A stretch of 64,000 bases of DNA, taken from assembly GCA_023055355.1 (NCBI GenBank), contig JALJCS010000007.1, forward strand, positions 6,312,001 to 6,376,000, given 5' to 3'. The stretch comes from Agelaius tricolor. Its lineage: Eukaryota > Chordata > Aves > Passeriformes > Icteridae. The notes beneath the pieces are model-generated. The model searched no databases. It was given only the letters and a program-made list of their open reading frames with translations, and was not told the DNA's origin. This document shows, piece by piece, positions 13,477 to 25,090 of the stretch. How positions within the stretch are numbered: the stretch's first letter is position 1; each line of letters starts with the position of its first letter. The position numbers and the translations under genes were made by a program.

Positions 13477-13879
13477 GAGAAAGGGCTGTAGGAATTTGCT
13501 CCAAATGACAGCAAATGCAGTTGGCAGGATGACTGAAACTCAGTCCCTGAAGAATCCCTCCAGGATATGTAGCTTCCCTGACACTAAGTCAGTGGGCTTA
13601 TTAGCTGGATTTGATGATAGATTCATTTGCTACCCATAGCCAGACTAACATGTGTAATTCTTCCTCTTTCTAATTTTTTTTCTGCCATTGGATAGGGGCC
13701 AGCTCCATAGATCAATTTGTTTATTTGTGGTGGTTTTTTTTTTCTGATGATGGATGAACCAACTGATAGTGCCATCACCGCCCTGTGAACCCAAGGATAA
13801 ATTCATGGGCTGCTAGCAAAAGCACTGCCTGATACCTGTCATCTCCACTGAGCAGGCACTGCTCCTTTCTCCCCAACTC
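13477..13879. other. Non-coding sequence, no gene seen
   Basis: Short T runs at about 13673-13680 and 13734-13743. No open frame or repeat worth naming. Confidence 0.6.
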
Positions 13880-14660
13880 TCAGGATGGCTGGAGGCATCT
13901 TTTCCTTCAATGTTTTATTTTTCACTGAGCTGCACCGTGTGGTTAATTTTCCTTCCTACTTTGCAGCTTCTCATCACCAGCCTGCTCCATTACGTAGGTT
14001 TATTCCACTTTCAGATATCACAGCTCGCCAAGTGCGAGGCACAGGGAGGAGCAGCAGCACAGATTTCAGAGGATCTGGCTAATTTCTCTCCTGGCTGGCA
14101 TTAAGGAGCAAATAACTGAGGGTTTGTACCTGTTCATTGGAAATGAACCCCCAAAGGTTTGTGGAGACAGAGGAAAGATGGTTTTCAGGCGCGGCCCACC
14201 AGATGCCAACAGGGGGAGTTTCAGCTCTGCCTCAGATTTAGGCCTCTGACAGTCTCCTCACCTTTGCTGATATTGATCATGAGGGATAAAAGTTATTTAT
14301 TTTCCCACATTTCAATAACATTTCTTAACGCCTCTTTCCTTTAAAGAAACACTTCCGCAACTCTTCTATAGATTGAAAATGAAGGCACAGTTCATATCTC
14401 TTGTTGAAATCCTTTTAAAAAGAGACCAGTGATGGAATGGTTCTACACTTTGCTTTGCTGGAATGAAAGAAAGCTAATTTGCCTCTGGGACAAATCAAAA
14501 CCAGATTTTAGAAAGCAATCTCCATTTCTCTCTCCTCCCTAAAAACCCTCATAATGAGGCACTTCTCTTGCTCATTTTGCATTGACAAAGATTTGAGTGA
14601 TAAGATTTTAGAAAACCAAAAATCTGCTTCTGGCCTACCAGTTTAAACAAAATAATTCAT
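13880..14660. other. Candidate conserved non-coding block with a CTCF-like site
   Basis: Complex sequence with local CpG retention (for example around 14020-14040 and 14189-14193) inside a generally CpG-poor region, continuing into AT-rich, non-repetitive sequence up to about 14660. At 14196-14209 the sequence CCACCAGATGCCAA resembles the CTCF core on the plus strand with a mismatch at the second G of the GGC step. Function is inferred from sequence appearance only. The short frames here (about 61-65 codons) are not recognisable. Confidence 0.25.
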
Positions 14661-15578
14661 AGCCAGATAGAAAACAAATATAAAAAAATATACCTCTTTG
14701 ATATATTTGTTTTTTTTAAGGGGGCAGTAAATGGAAGGACATCCATTGTGAGGAGGCAGAAAAACATCTTATGAAAATGAAGCTCAGTCTTTAGAGTGGG
14801 GGTGTAAACCATGCTCGTGTACAAATGAATGGAGGAAGGTTTTTTGAAGAGACATTTTGTCTCTTTATAAACAGGATGGGTTATGTCTGTGCAATGCTGC
14901 AGTCAGTTCTGCCAGGTCCCAGTGAACTGCAGTTTCTTTTCTTTTCACAAAATTTCTCTTTTCTTATTTGAAAAATTGTTTTCGAAATTGGCTTCAAAGA
15001 AGAAGGACTGTGTATTTTTTGTAACAGAAGCATGATATTTCCAGTTGCTACTGAAGAGGGTATCTTCTGTATAATGAGCCTCTAGGGTTCACTCAAGTTG
15101 CATTTCAATCATTTTTTACAGCCATCCAGACCAGACTTCAGCTGCTGAATCTGCTTCATTTCTGGGTGTGAAAACATGTACAGATTAAATCCAAAGCTCT
15201 TCAGGAGAAAGCTGAAATGTCCTGAGTCATCCAGTGAGAGTTAACACTAGTCTCTTTTCAGAGACTTATTACCTCTGGCTCTGAGCTTCAAAACTACAGC
15301 TCCTTTCAACTATGATTTCTCAGCTGAGAGGGTCCAGAGCTGTGATCTTGTCAATAGAGGACAGGATGGATGAAATTGCCCTTTGGCAGAGTTGGGCAAA
15401 TCCTGGAAAATGGACTTTTCCTATTCTGTGGAAAGAGCATTTTTAAGGGATTAAATATTCTTCATTTTCCACTTGACATATGAAATTTGAATTCACAAGC
15501 TTGGTATTTTTCTTCATACCCATCCATGGGAGGGCCATGCTCTGTGTAATATCCAAAAACATATAAGTAAGGATGTCT
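14661..15578. other. Non-coding sequence, no gene seen
   Basis: AT-rich with small A and T runs (for example 14710-14718). No repeat family or open frame of note. Confidence 0.6.
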
Positions 15579-15604
15579 GTGTATATATGTATGTATGTGT
15601 GTAC

Positions 15605-15645
<41 letters not shown>

Positions 15646-15657
15646 CAAGTACATATA
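15579..15657. repeat. AT/GT-rich microsatellite with (AT)n core
   Basis: A pure alternating AT core spans about 15613-15640 and is flanked by interrupted GTAT/ATGT/ACAT repeats on both sides. The 60-codon minus-strand frame here encodes Tyr-Ile repeats and is an artefact of the microsatellite. Confidence 0.95.
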
Positions 15658-16399
15658 AACTGTAATTGCCTATTTCAGAAATCCAAATTAAAATTCATAT
15701 CTACAGCAGTGATATTCATCATTTCACTCAGTCCAGTTTTGCAGTCGGTTGAAAACCTTTTTAATTAGTAGCTATCAGCAATCCTGTGAGTGGGTTGCTG
15801 AGTAGAGAAGGTAAAGGCTGTGTCTGAGGGGGAAGGGAGAGAACTTACTGTAGGAATTAGGACATTTTTCTTGATTTGATGAAATTGTGTTGGAGAGAAA
15901 TCCACTGCGTCTTGATATTGACGTAATTGCATTGCATATGCTGAAACATCCCTCTGTAATGGGCTGATCCAAAGGGCAAAGATGGCCTGGTGAGGTTTGC
16001 TGAGATGCTCTGTCTATTCCCATGCCAGCAGACCAGCCAGGAGGGGTGAATGGTTCCAGGGGTATTAGGAGGGATGCCAAGATCAGTCAGGGCTGGCAGG
16101 TTTCATTAGGGCAGTTGCAATATTGTGGTAATACATCTGTCTGGGCATGGCTCTTGAGTCAGAAATGGAGAGTAAAAGTAATTCCCAAGGATACTGAAGT
16201 AGGTCACTCCATCCCTGACTGTGACCCAAATTCCTCCCCTGAGAACGAAGCCTCATTTCACACCCTAGCCAAGCAGTGTGAAGACAGGGCTGGAAACCAT
16301 TCCAGTTCTCCTGTGTGTGAACTTCTGCTTGGAGCCCAGACTGGTTGTTGAGGCCACTGGCAGAGAGTGAAAGAGAGGAAAGGCATGTGGATGTAGGGA
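15658..16399. other. Non-coding sequence, no gene seen
   Basis: Transitional composition leading into the GC-rich patch to the right. Opposite-strand frames of 101 and 109 codons overlap here, and neither has recognisable features. Confidence 0.55.
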
Positions 16400-16980
16400 G
16401 GGTGTTCAGACCAAGAACTGAGAGAGGCTGTGTCACAGGATTAAGGCAGCTATGCAAGCTTGCACAGGTATTTCCACTCGCGCTGTCCTCACACCTTCTC
16501 TGAGGGGAGGTTTTTGTCCTGGACACAAGGGCTGTTTGTACATTGCCATGCACCACACACACACACACGGCCCCTGGCCACGTCTGCTTGTGTGGACATG
16601 CCAGTTTGCACCATGCCAGGTGTACCCTGGAGAAGGGAACGGACAGGGAAGGAGCTGTGGGGCAGCAAACACCAGCTGGGATGGCTGTGGGAGCAGGCCT
16701 CACAAGGCCCGGCCAGGGGCCATGCTGGGGACCAGGCCTGCATCTCCTCTGAGCCCTGCTGGGCTCTTTGGGTTGCAGCACTGAGGATCCCAAGGCTATA
16801 TTCTGTGACTGTGGGATCTGCTCTGTGTTTGGGAAGTGTACAAAATGTTGCTTGGGAAATGTGCAAAATGGCCGCAGCAGGACGTGGGGTACATCTTTCT
16901 GTGTCTTTGGCCAAGAAGACAAAACTGCTGCTGTCACAGCACCGTGTGAAGCACTAAGGGTCACGATGGCATTTTAAACA
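16400..16980. other. GC-rich patch carrying the longest open frame (probably non-coding)
   Basis: A GC-rich patch with a short (CA)n tract at 16554-16568. It holds most of the longest open frame in the window, 293 codons on the minus strand (16083-16964). At least five other frames of 69-165 codons overlap it on both strands, which is typical of stop-poor GC-rich DNA. The predicted 293-residue product is rich in Pro, Ser, Cys and Thr, has no recognisable domain, signal peptide or membrane segment, and the CA repeat is translated within it as Val/Cys alternation. No promoter or splice structure supports it. It could be an exon of a lineage-specific lncRNA or a chance frame; chance is preferred. 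Confidence 0.4.
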
Positions 16981-19505
16981 GGATAACCCAGTCAGTGGGG
17001 AGGTAGGTGGTGCACCATGTCACACAGCTGGCTTTGCAAACCACAAAATCACAAAATCAGAAAGAGTAAGTAGGGAAGCATCAGTTGACTTGTAGAATGA
17101 AGGTGGACGTTTGATGGAACTACATTAAAATTGTTCAATGCTAAAGGAAATAGCAATAAAAAATGCCTTATATCTCTACCTATATCTCCCAGGCAGGCTT
17201 ACCTGGACAGTAAATAAAACAGTGTGCTTTTATGGAGTAAGGCCAAGATGCTGTCAAGGATCACATATCTTTTAGTCAAAAGTGATATAGGATCATGCTT
17301 TCTCTAAAGAGAAAAGGGACAACTACAGAGGGGAAATATCTGTAGAAGAATTGTTCGTTCTGACAGCTGTGTGTTTAAAGCACAAAATCCCATGAAACAC
17401 CACCAGGAATTAGTGAGGAATGTGAGGCAATTCTTTAGAACAAAACAAAACAACAAAATGGGAAGCAAGTAAGTTGTGTCTACCATGTGCTTAAGAACAA
17501 TAGTGCTGAGTCAAAACCTGCTGGAATTGGTTGGGAATGCTGTGGTTTAGCAAGCCCAACTGAGCTGAACTGGAATACTCTTTTTGTCTTTCAAAAAGCC
17601 TTTAAAGGCTGGCAGAGATCTGGTCAGCTGTTCAAGCCCTGCTGAAGAGCCCTCAGAGTTCAGTTTTTATATCTAGTTAGGGGCCCAGTAGAAAAATTAA
17701 GGGTCAGGCAGGTTGTGTTCGAGCAGTGTGTGGAATGGGTTTATTCTGCATGGAAGAAAAACGTTTGTTGCCTCAGAAAGATGTGTCCTTGTGCACTCTT
17801 CTGAAGCAGGGGATTGCTGTGTAAATAGGAATGTGAGCAGTAGTTGGGGGAATTATTTCATGCTTGTGACGTTACACAGACTAGTTTAGCTCTTCGTTTA
17901 AGGGCTCATGTCCAAATTGATTCAGGTCCAAGTCAGAGCTTTGGTCTTGCACCTTGCTCCCTCTCTTCTTGCCAGCACTGATATTTGCATGGTCATGTCA
18001 TGAGCCAGTTCAGGGAACTAAACTTCTTTAAGGCCTCAGCTTTTTCTGCAGAGTTACTTTTTACCTGGTTTGACTCCCTGAACCAGCTCATAGTAAGATC
18101 ATAGCAAGTCCTGGTACTGGCACACAACATCTTGCTGGAATTTGTGGCTGGGGTGAGAAGGAAATTGCAGGACTTGGGCTGGTTGAGCTCTTGGGGAGCC
18201 TTACAGCAATTTAACCTGTTCCATTGCATCCACTTACAGATCTTCAGTCCCCTTGGATATTTTATATCCGCATTTACCTGACTCTTTAACTGGACTTCTG
18301 CACTCATCAGCATGTGTCCATTTGGGTCTGTGAAATGCTGTGAGTTCCCAGCTTGGAAGGCTTAAATCTCACCACCCTGATGTCTCCTTCTCAGGTCAAA
18401 ACAACAGGGGCATATAGAGAAGTACAAAGACTCCCTGCCATGTAACTGAGTTAATGCTGACTTGTTTTGGGCACATCTTGGGAAGAAAAATGGGTTGGTG
18501 CCAATATCTTGGCCTTATCCAATGCTGGTGAATCTTAAGATCATCACTCATCCTCTCTGGGCATAGGCAGGCTATGCAGTCACATCCATTTAATGCTAGA
18601 AATGTTAGAAGATATCTATGTATGAAAAGAAGTAGACATCAGGATGGTAATGATTTGCTCCCATCTTCTTTATGAGGTCACAAGTATCAACAGAAATGTG
18701 CACTTTGGTAGAACTGGTAGAAAACAGGGCTTCAGAGCATGGTCTCAAATGGTGTCCCCTGGGAACTTGCCTTACCAAACAACAACATCTCCTTCAGTTC
18801 AAAGGAGTCAAAGTATTTTCAAAATTTGCTTTGTAAGTAACAGTTGCCGTTGCTGCAGAGATATTCAGCAATTGTGGCTCATAGTGGGAAGTAGCCTGTG
18901 AAATCAGGAGAGGTGGGGAAAAGTCCCAATGTACAATTTCTCTCTTGAGTATGGGTTCCACATTTTGTGATGGCCTGAGACCCTGACTGTAATTTCACCT
19001 TTTCTGACAGTTTGACTTTACTTCCATTTGCCAGCCATTGTCATTATTTTGTGTCTCCATTGCTCATCTGTTTGCCATAGCAATTTCTGCTAACTCTATC
19101 CCAGCTTATGTGTTTTAACTTCTAATGACTTCCTTAACGTTTCCTCGGTGTTCCTCTGTTGCTGGGTATGGAATGCAGGAATTTTTCCCCCCAGAATGAG
19201 GCTGTAGTTACCTGAAGGCTGAAAAAATGAACATTGTATTTCAAGGCAGTAGCACATAGCAGTGAAGAAAGTAAGTGGTGCTTTTCACTTAACCTGTTTT
19301 TTTTCACCAAGAGCAGACAAGTGACTATTCCAATAATTAAAAGGAATATACCTGGAGAATAAGCTGCATAATGAGTGCCCCAGATGCTGAAACTTCAGCT
19401 CTGATTGTGCTTTTAGATCTTCACAGATCTAAAATGCAGAAGCCAAATTCCAGTTCAGAGCTGCTGCTTTCCGATGGTAGCATGAGCTCTGGTATCAGCA
19501 CCATA

Positions 19506-19506
<1 letters not shown>
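16981..19506. other. Non-coding sequence, no gene seen
   Basis: Mostly AT-rich. It includes a small CACAAAATCACAAAATCA direct repeat near 17042. A 106-codon minus-strand frame at 17993-18313 has no recognisable motif. Confidence 0.6.

Positions 19507-19568
<62 letters not shown>
19507..19568. repeat. (ATT)n microsatellite, about 20 units
   Basis: An uninterrupted trinucleotide array of about 62 bp. The Tyr-run frame spanning it is an artefact. An array of this length and purity is likely to vary in length between individuals. Confidence 0.98.
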
Positions 19569-19570
<2 letters not shown>

Positions 19571-20667
19571 TAATTATTCTTTTCCAGTGCATACCTCAAA
19601 GTGACGCTTAATAGGAGGAAGGCTAGGGAAGAAATAAATACTGAGATGTGATAGCATGCATTTTATGTGATTTACCCACGGTCAGAAGTGAAAGCAGTGA
19701 CCTGATAAGTGTTTCTAGTTTTAATATACCTGAAGAAGGGAGAGAATTACTCCCCCTGTGAAGCTATCTGTGGCTGGTTTTGGTCATATGGAAATATGTT
19801 GCTTCCATGCCCAGGGGTGATGGGACAAAATCTAGAATAGCTGTACTCCTCTACGTATGAGTAAACTGGCTGTATTTCTTTCTTATTCAGAGGATATTCA
19901 TCTTGCTTTTTAATCTTAGAATATAAGCATGGCTGAATCTCAGAGAAAAGGCTTGAAAAAAACCCAATAAATTTCTTTTTCTTGTTATACTGCTTTGGAC
20001 ACCCTTTTATGAATAAAATGGCACGGCCAAGCGTGAAGTAACAAAGGAATTGTAAGCAGTGGCCAGCATGTGGGAAGTCAAAACTATCTACAGCTGAAAA
20101 CGTTCTTATTAGAAATGAAGGGCAAACAGGAATATAATTTATTATTGCCTCTCTATGTGGCTTCAGAGATCACATAATCCAAAGTAAAAAATGGCATACA
20201 TATGTTCCCTAAAATATTCTTCACCATAGAGGGGCTATATATCAAAACCTTATTTCCTGGTAATGAATTTTAAATAAGTGCCCAGGGCATCAGGTCACTG
20301 ATGTTTCCACTTTGCAAACTGGGTGGGCCATGAAAGCCCCTAGAGCCCTTCAAAGGCACCTTAAAAAAAGATCCCAAGCTTTAACTGACCAAACTTTTCA
20401 AGAAAAATACCTGAAACAATTAGGAGAATGAAAACCAGGAGGTCAGATTACTTGGCCTATGGCTGAGGATTTACATAAATAGGCCTAACCTTTGACTTGA
20501 AAATAAAAGGTAAGTACAGAGCCCTGACAGAACAGCAGGTCATTGGTATTTACTCTGTAAAGTACTGCCTCTGATGCTATGACAAAAATGCCAGGAATTC
20601 CACTGATCACTGTGTGCTGATAGGGCTCAAAGGTATGCAGGCAGCTAACAGAAACCCAGCCTACCTG
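19569..20667. other. Non-coding sequence, no gene seen
   Basis: AT-rich, complex sequence with no repeat family recognised. The part from about 19960 to 20350 is low in simple repeats and could be conserved, but nothing specific supports a function. Confidence 0.5.
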
Positions 20668-20740
20668 ACTGATCGAAACTGCATTACTCCCACGCATTTA
20701 TAACCCGCAATCTGTGAGCGTGGGAAAGCGTGCAAGGCCT
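20668..20740. promoter_or_regulatory. Small CpG-retaining cluster with repeated GCGTG cores
   Basis: Five CpG dinucleotides fall within about 65 bp in a region otherwise almost free of CpG. An 8-bp inverted pair, TCCCACGC at 20688-20695 and GCGTGGGA at 20718-20725, is followed by another GCGTG at 20728-20732. GCGTG is the core of AHR/ARNT sites, and GCGTGGG resembles part of an EGR site, but neither full consensus is met. Binding is inferred only. Confidence 0.25.
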
Positions 20741-23700
20741 CAGACTAATTCCTCTGGAAAAAAAAAAAGGAGAAAGTTGCTGTCTTTAAAAAGTTTTGTT
20801 TTAAATGGTAGTTTGGGCAATATATAATAAAATTAACAAAAATTCTCTGAGTGAGCATCTTGAGGCATATTCTTCACAGTGTGTGTCGCTGTTCAAGAGA
20901 CTCCAGAGCTGGTGTTGGCCATGCAGGCTGAGATTGGTACCACATTCAGCATCTTGGGACTTTGTCAAAGATGAGCTGTGCTTCAAGGGTTGAACTGGTA
21001 AGCAGCTGTAGGAAACCAGTCCTTGGCTTAATTGAGGAAACTCTAGACAGCAAACCTGCAGGAGAAATGCCATGCTGTGTGTTTGCGCTACATTTTGTCA
21101 AGCAATGGCTGTGTGCTCACAGGTGAGAGAGGGAAAGGTGAGCAAAACAAATTTTTTTTTTGTTTTTAGTTCTAGTACAATAGCAAAGATGCTTTAGATT
21201 TTTTTTTCTTTTCTACATGGATAGCAAAGAAAGGAGGACCCCTGTGAAAGTGGAAACAATAAGGGCAGAGTTTTTATGTTCATGTTTTATAGAAAGAGAT
21301 TTGGTTTCCTGTTCCAGTTTGAGACACAAGCACACACCAAGTATCCTGCAGGCTGTTTCAAACTTGTTTCACTAATTAATCAAAAGTGATCCATTACAGA
21401 AAACCTGCAGGAATGTCAGAGATGGATGCTTCTGCTCTACTGTTCTTGACTTGCTTGTTGCAACAGAGAGGGGGAAGCTGTTAGTGCCTGTCTAGTAAAT
21501 TATTGAAGGATGGTGTAAGAGAGCCTGCCGCCTTCCTCTTGAAGGGCCAGGGAGCCTGGGGCTAGCCAGCCACATGCTGCTTTCTCTGTCTGCTAGACCA
21601 CTGTGGGGTTTTGGAGGGAGGTGGAGGAACACCCCACAGCTGGGTATTGAACAGGGAAGACAGGCTGGCCCCATGCCCTGGGCACTGCCTGGCCAAGCCC
21701 CAGGATTGGAAAGCTGGGCAGGCAGTGCTGAAGCAGAAGGAGACAGTGGCCACCTGAGGATAGTCAAGCAGGGTGTCCCAGCACCCATGTCTGACCAGCA
21801 TGGCCAGGGTACCACTGGGTACAACTTCCTTTCCTCTGAGGCCAACAGGCATGAACTCAAAGGGAAGTTAAAGCCCTTTGAGGGACATCCTGTCTAGAGC
21901 GTGTTCATGGTGACTACAGCCCCTTCGGTGTTAGTCCTGGTGCCTCCTCTCACCAACCTCAAGTGCCTCCTCCACTGGCCCTGGTCTTCCTGGACAGAGC
22001 AGTAGCCAAATGTCCCCTCTTCTGAACCATTTCTGTGATCCCCTCATGCTAAGAAGGCTGCACAGCTTTGGTGTCCGTGAGTAGGTGTGCTGTGCTGGCA
22101 CTGTGTCACTGTGTCACTGGTGCACTAGGCTTGGAGGCCACAGGGCAGAGGTGTTACCTACCCAGTACCTGCACTGTGCTGCCACGTGCTCGATCTCTTG
22201 CATGCTGAGCTGTGTTCCCTGCCCTGCTCTCATCACCTGCTTCTGTTTGGCAGGCAGGCTCCTAAGGGCTGCATCCTTTGTGGAGTGCTGTCCCTGCACA
22301 GTCCACTCACAGACTGCTCTTGAGTGCTCTCAGACTGGATTTTGGCCAGTGAGATAGATTTTGTGGAATGCTGAACTTTGTACCCTTACCTTGACCAGTG
22401 GAGCAGCAGACTGGCTGTACTCTTCTTCTGAGTCTCTTTTTACTGCAGTGTCCAGTATGTAAATCCTCTTATCCCATTTGCCATCCAAAACATGTTCTGG
22501 CTTCCTGTGAAATGCCTAAGGGCAGAATTGAATTGATCTTTATGTGATCTCTGATGGTAGGCAGCTTTTTCTTAATGGTGCTTGTGCCACTCCATTCTTG
22601 CAAAACCACAGGAAAATATTTAGTATGACAGGACTTTCAAACATTGTGCTGCCATTTGCTTTCTTCAGATAATTATTTGCTTTTTTCAGGATCACTGTTA
22701 AATGTGACATTCACCCTGACATTCCCTAGTGGCTGTGCAGCTCATGCACATGTAGCTTTTCCTTCAGTCTCTGTACCTAATGGAGCAATTCACCTTTCCA
22801 GCACTCTTTTAGCTTCTGCCTTGGAGGTAGAACTAAACTTTCACTCCCTACAAGAGCTGAATGGAATTTGTTGGGAGAGACTGTTGGGGTTGAACCCTGT
22901 TCCAAAAAACTCATCATCAGCCCCTTCAGTCTCCACCAATGTTGCCCCCAACCAATAAGTGCCTCTCTCAGCAGATAAAAGCAAGAATTTCATAAAATTT
23001 TAATGTCCCAGGGAGACTTTTTCTTCCCCAGCTCTGTATTGGCTGAACATGTTATTTGTTCCTTCACTCATCCACTTCCTGTGCTGCCTAATTATGGTAA
23101 GACACTGGCCCTGTAAAACCCAGATCAGCCCAGCTTGCCTTCTTTTGCCTATAGATTTTTCCTCAGACCTACAAGACCACAATCTAGACCAGAGAGATTT
23201 GGGTACCTGCATTGGGTACCTGGAGATTAAGATGCCCCTTTTTTTGCTTAGGTTGATTTTCTGTTCTGCTCCAGGCACAGTGCTGTCCCCAGCTCTCTCA
23301 GAGGACTCCCTTGAGTGGTATCCCCTGGGTTGCTCAGCACATGCTCTCCACACATTTGTAAACTCCTCCAGTGCCCTCGGTGTAGCTCAGGCTCGTTAGG
23401 TTGCTTCCCACTGCACAGAAGAGCTATTTCATATATTCACTCATAGCTGGAAAGCATAAACATTCAGAAGCAAAACATTACTCAAAGTCATAAGGATGGA
23501 AAGCTGCAGTTGTAAAATCTTGTGTAGAGAAGCCCATTTTCTCTTGTGAAGAGCTTTCAGGCACCATATCAAGCCTGTGTTTTGCTACAGGAGGCATCAG
23601 CTGAAACAGCGGCAGCCAAAAGGCATTGATTCGTTTCATTTATTTTTAACTTTCCTATTGAAATGCCTGAGGGGAAAAAAAATAAAAAGGGAAATCACTC

Positions 23701-23871
23701 CCTTGGAGAACCCTTCAGCTCTGGGAAAGATACCTGCTGCAATCTAGAAACAAGCTTGTTCAGGGAACAGCCAGGCCAAGCACTGCCCAGGGGGCTGCAG
23801 TTTGTTCTTTCCTAATCTATTTATTTTAACTGTGAGCACAGCCATCTCTTTCAAAGGCTGTTGCTGTGGAT
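20741..23871. other. Non-coding sequence, no gene seen
   Basis: Contains an A run at about 20758-20768, T runs near 21151-21160 and 21199-21208, and a GC-richer part at 21.5-22.3 kb with overlapping opposite-strand frames (up to 122 codons) that look like chance. A 117-codon minus frame and a 116-codon plus frame overlap almost fully at 23.0-23.4 kb, another sign of non-coding sequence. Confidence 0.55.
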
Positions 23872-23926
23872 TTGGTTTTTGGTTTGGGGTGGGTTTTTTT
23901 GGTTTTCTTTTGGTTTTTTACTCCAG
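23872..23926 (+). repeat. T/G-rich tract, possible polypyrimidine tract and splice acceptor
   Basis: A GT-rich tract ends in TTTTTACTCCAG at 23926, which reads as a plausible 3' splice site for the segment to its right. It may equally be a simple T/G-rich repeat. Confidence 0.4.
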
Positions 23927-24143
23927 TCATGGGGGTGGAACGAGCAAGAGCAAGGAGAGCCTGAGCCTGGGCAGCCTGGGCTGCGTCAGCCAGCCGGTCA
24001 CAAGGATGTCTGTCATGTGCTGCTGCTCCTCACACAAAGATCCCTTTCTTCCCATGCCCGGTGGCTTCTCCATCAATGAGAGGACCTTGTCCTACAAACA
24101 GAAATCAAACGTCCGTAATTGCAGTGTCACTGATAAAACATGA
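23927..24143 (+). other. Weak candidate terminal coding exon
   Basis: After the possible acceptor at 23926, one frame stays open to a TGA at 24141-24143. This frame uses many C- or G-ending codons (AGC, CTG, GGC, GTC, AAG, TGC) for Ser, Leu, Gly, Val, Lys and Cys, unlike the surrounding AT-rich sequence. Six CpG lie between 23939 and 24116. The encoded segment begins with a Ser/Lys/Glu/Leu-rich stretch, then a Cys cluster (CCC) and a basic, polar C-terminus. I do not recognise it. An AATAAA occurs about 220 bp after the stop. No upstream exon was found and another frame is partly open. It may be a chance frame or a conserved non-coding element. Confidence 0.18.
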
Positions 24144-25038
24144 CTTCTTTACCAATTTGTGTGAGCACTTTGACCTCCTGCCTCAGTGCAGCAGACTTCG
24201 AAGATTCCTTTTTGTCTCTGGCTCTTTTGAAGGCTGTGCTGAAAATACTGTAGGAAAGTTTATTTGGGGAGTATTTTTGATCCATCTCAAGTAAAAAGCT
24301 AAGCTGGTGCACTTCAGTCAAAATTGTGCTGAATTGTCTGGAGTGATTGCTAGCTCTAAAAAATAAAAATGGATTTCAGGTTATGGTTTATTTTTGCTTA
24401 AATTTAGAACTGCTTTTGCATGAATAACTAGTATTATGTATTTTCAACAAAAATGAGAACAAAATTTCTGCTCCACTCAGCTTCCATTCCTAAAAAAATT
24501 GAAAAACTTAAGAAGGTTGAAAAGAAAAAAAAAATTCAGTGCTGAATGGCATGGCTGAGCAGCTGTCTTATTTTTTCTTCCCTAAATTGGATTATTGCTA
24601 TAACTGTTCTTTCTAAGTTAAGATCTCACTGGGGGAAGGAAGAAAGTTTCTAGGTTTCCCAGCAGGAAAGTCTTTAACAAGAAGTTAATGTAGGATAATG
24701 AAGGGGTCAGGAAAATCATAAGCACAAAGGGATTGTCCAGAAGGCTGTGCAGAGAGGAGTACAAATAAAGATGTTAAAGAGGACAGGAAATGTGCAGCAA
24801 CTCTTGAATTTTAACCGAGCTCTTCATGCCACAGCACATCACCCTGGGCACAGCAATCAGCAGCACCCATGGTCAGTGTCCCAGGTTGTCACAGAGAAGG
24901 GAAATTTCTTGTTTGTTCGTGTGTTCTTCTTTAAAGGGAAATACCTTACAAGTGACAGGATTTAAAGTCTAGAAGATACATAGGAAGACAGTTTAAACAC
25001 AAAACTGAACTGAAAATGGAAAAAAGCAGATATTTTTG
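24144..25038. other. Non-coding sequence; AATAAA at 24362-24367
   Basis: AT-rich sequence with one consensus poly(A) hexamer at 24362-24367, which would suit the weak exon candidate upstream. In sequence this AT-rich such hexamers are common. An A run occurs near 24522-24533. Confidence 0.5.
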
Positions 25039-25090
25039 GGATTTTGAGATTATGCTTGAAGTTTGGATTTTGAGATTATGCTTGAAGTTT
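25039..25090 (+). repeat. Perfect 26-bp tandem duplication
   Basis: The unit starting GGATTTTGAGATTATG and ending CTTGAAGTTT occupies 25039-25064 and is repeated exactly at 25065-25090. Identity between the two copies suggests a recent duplication or good preservation. Confidence 0.97.

Noticed and set aside
19371..19604. 77-codon frame with a Tyr run
   Set aside because: The run is the translated (ATT)n microsatellite.
23000..23399. Two almost fully overlapping frames of 116-117 codons on opposite strands
   Set aside because: Mutual overlap and no domain; typical of stop-poor chance sequence.
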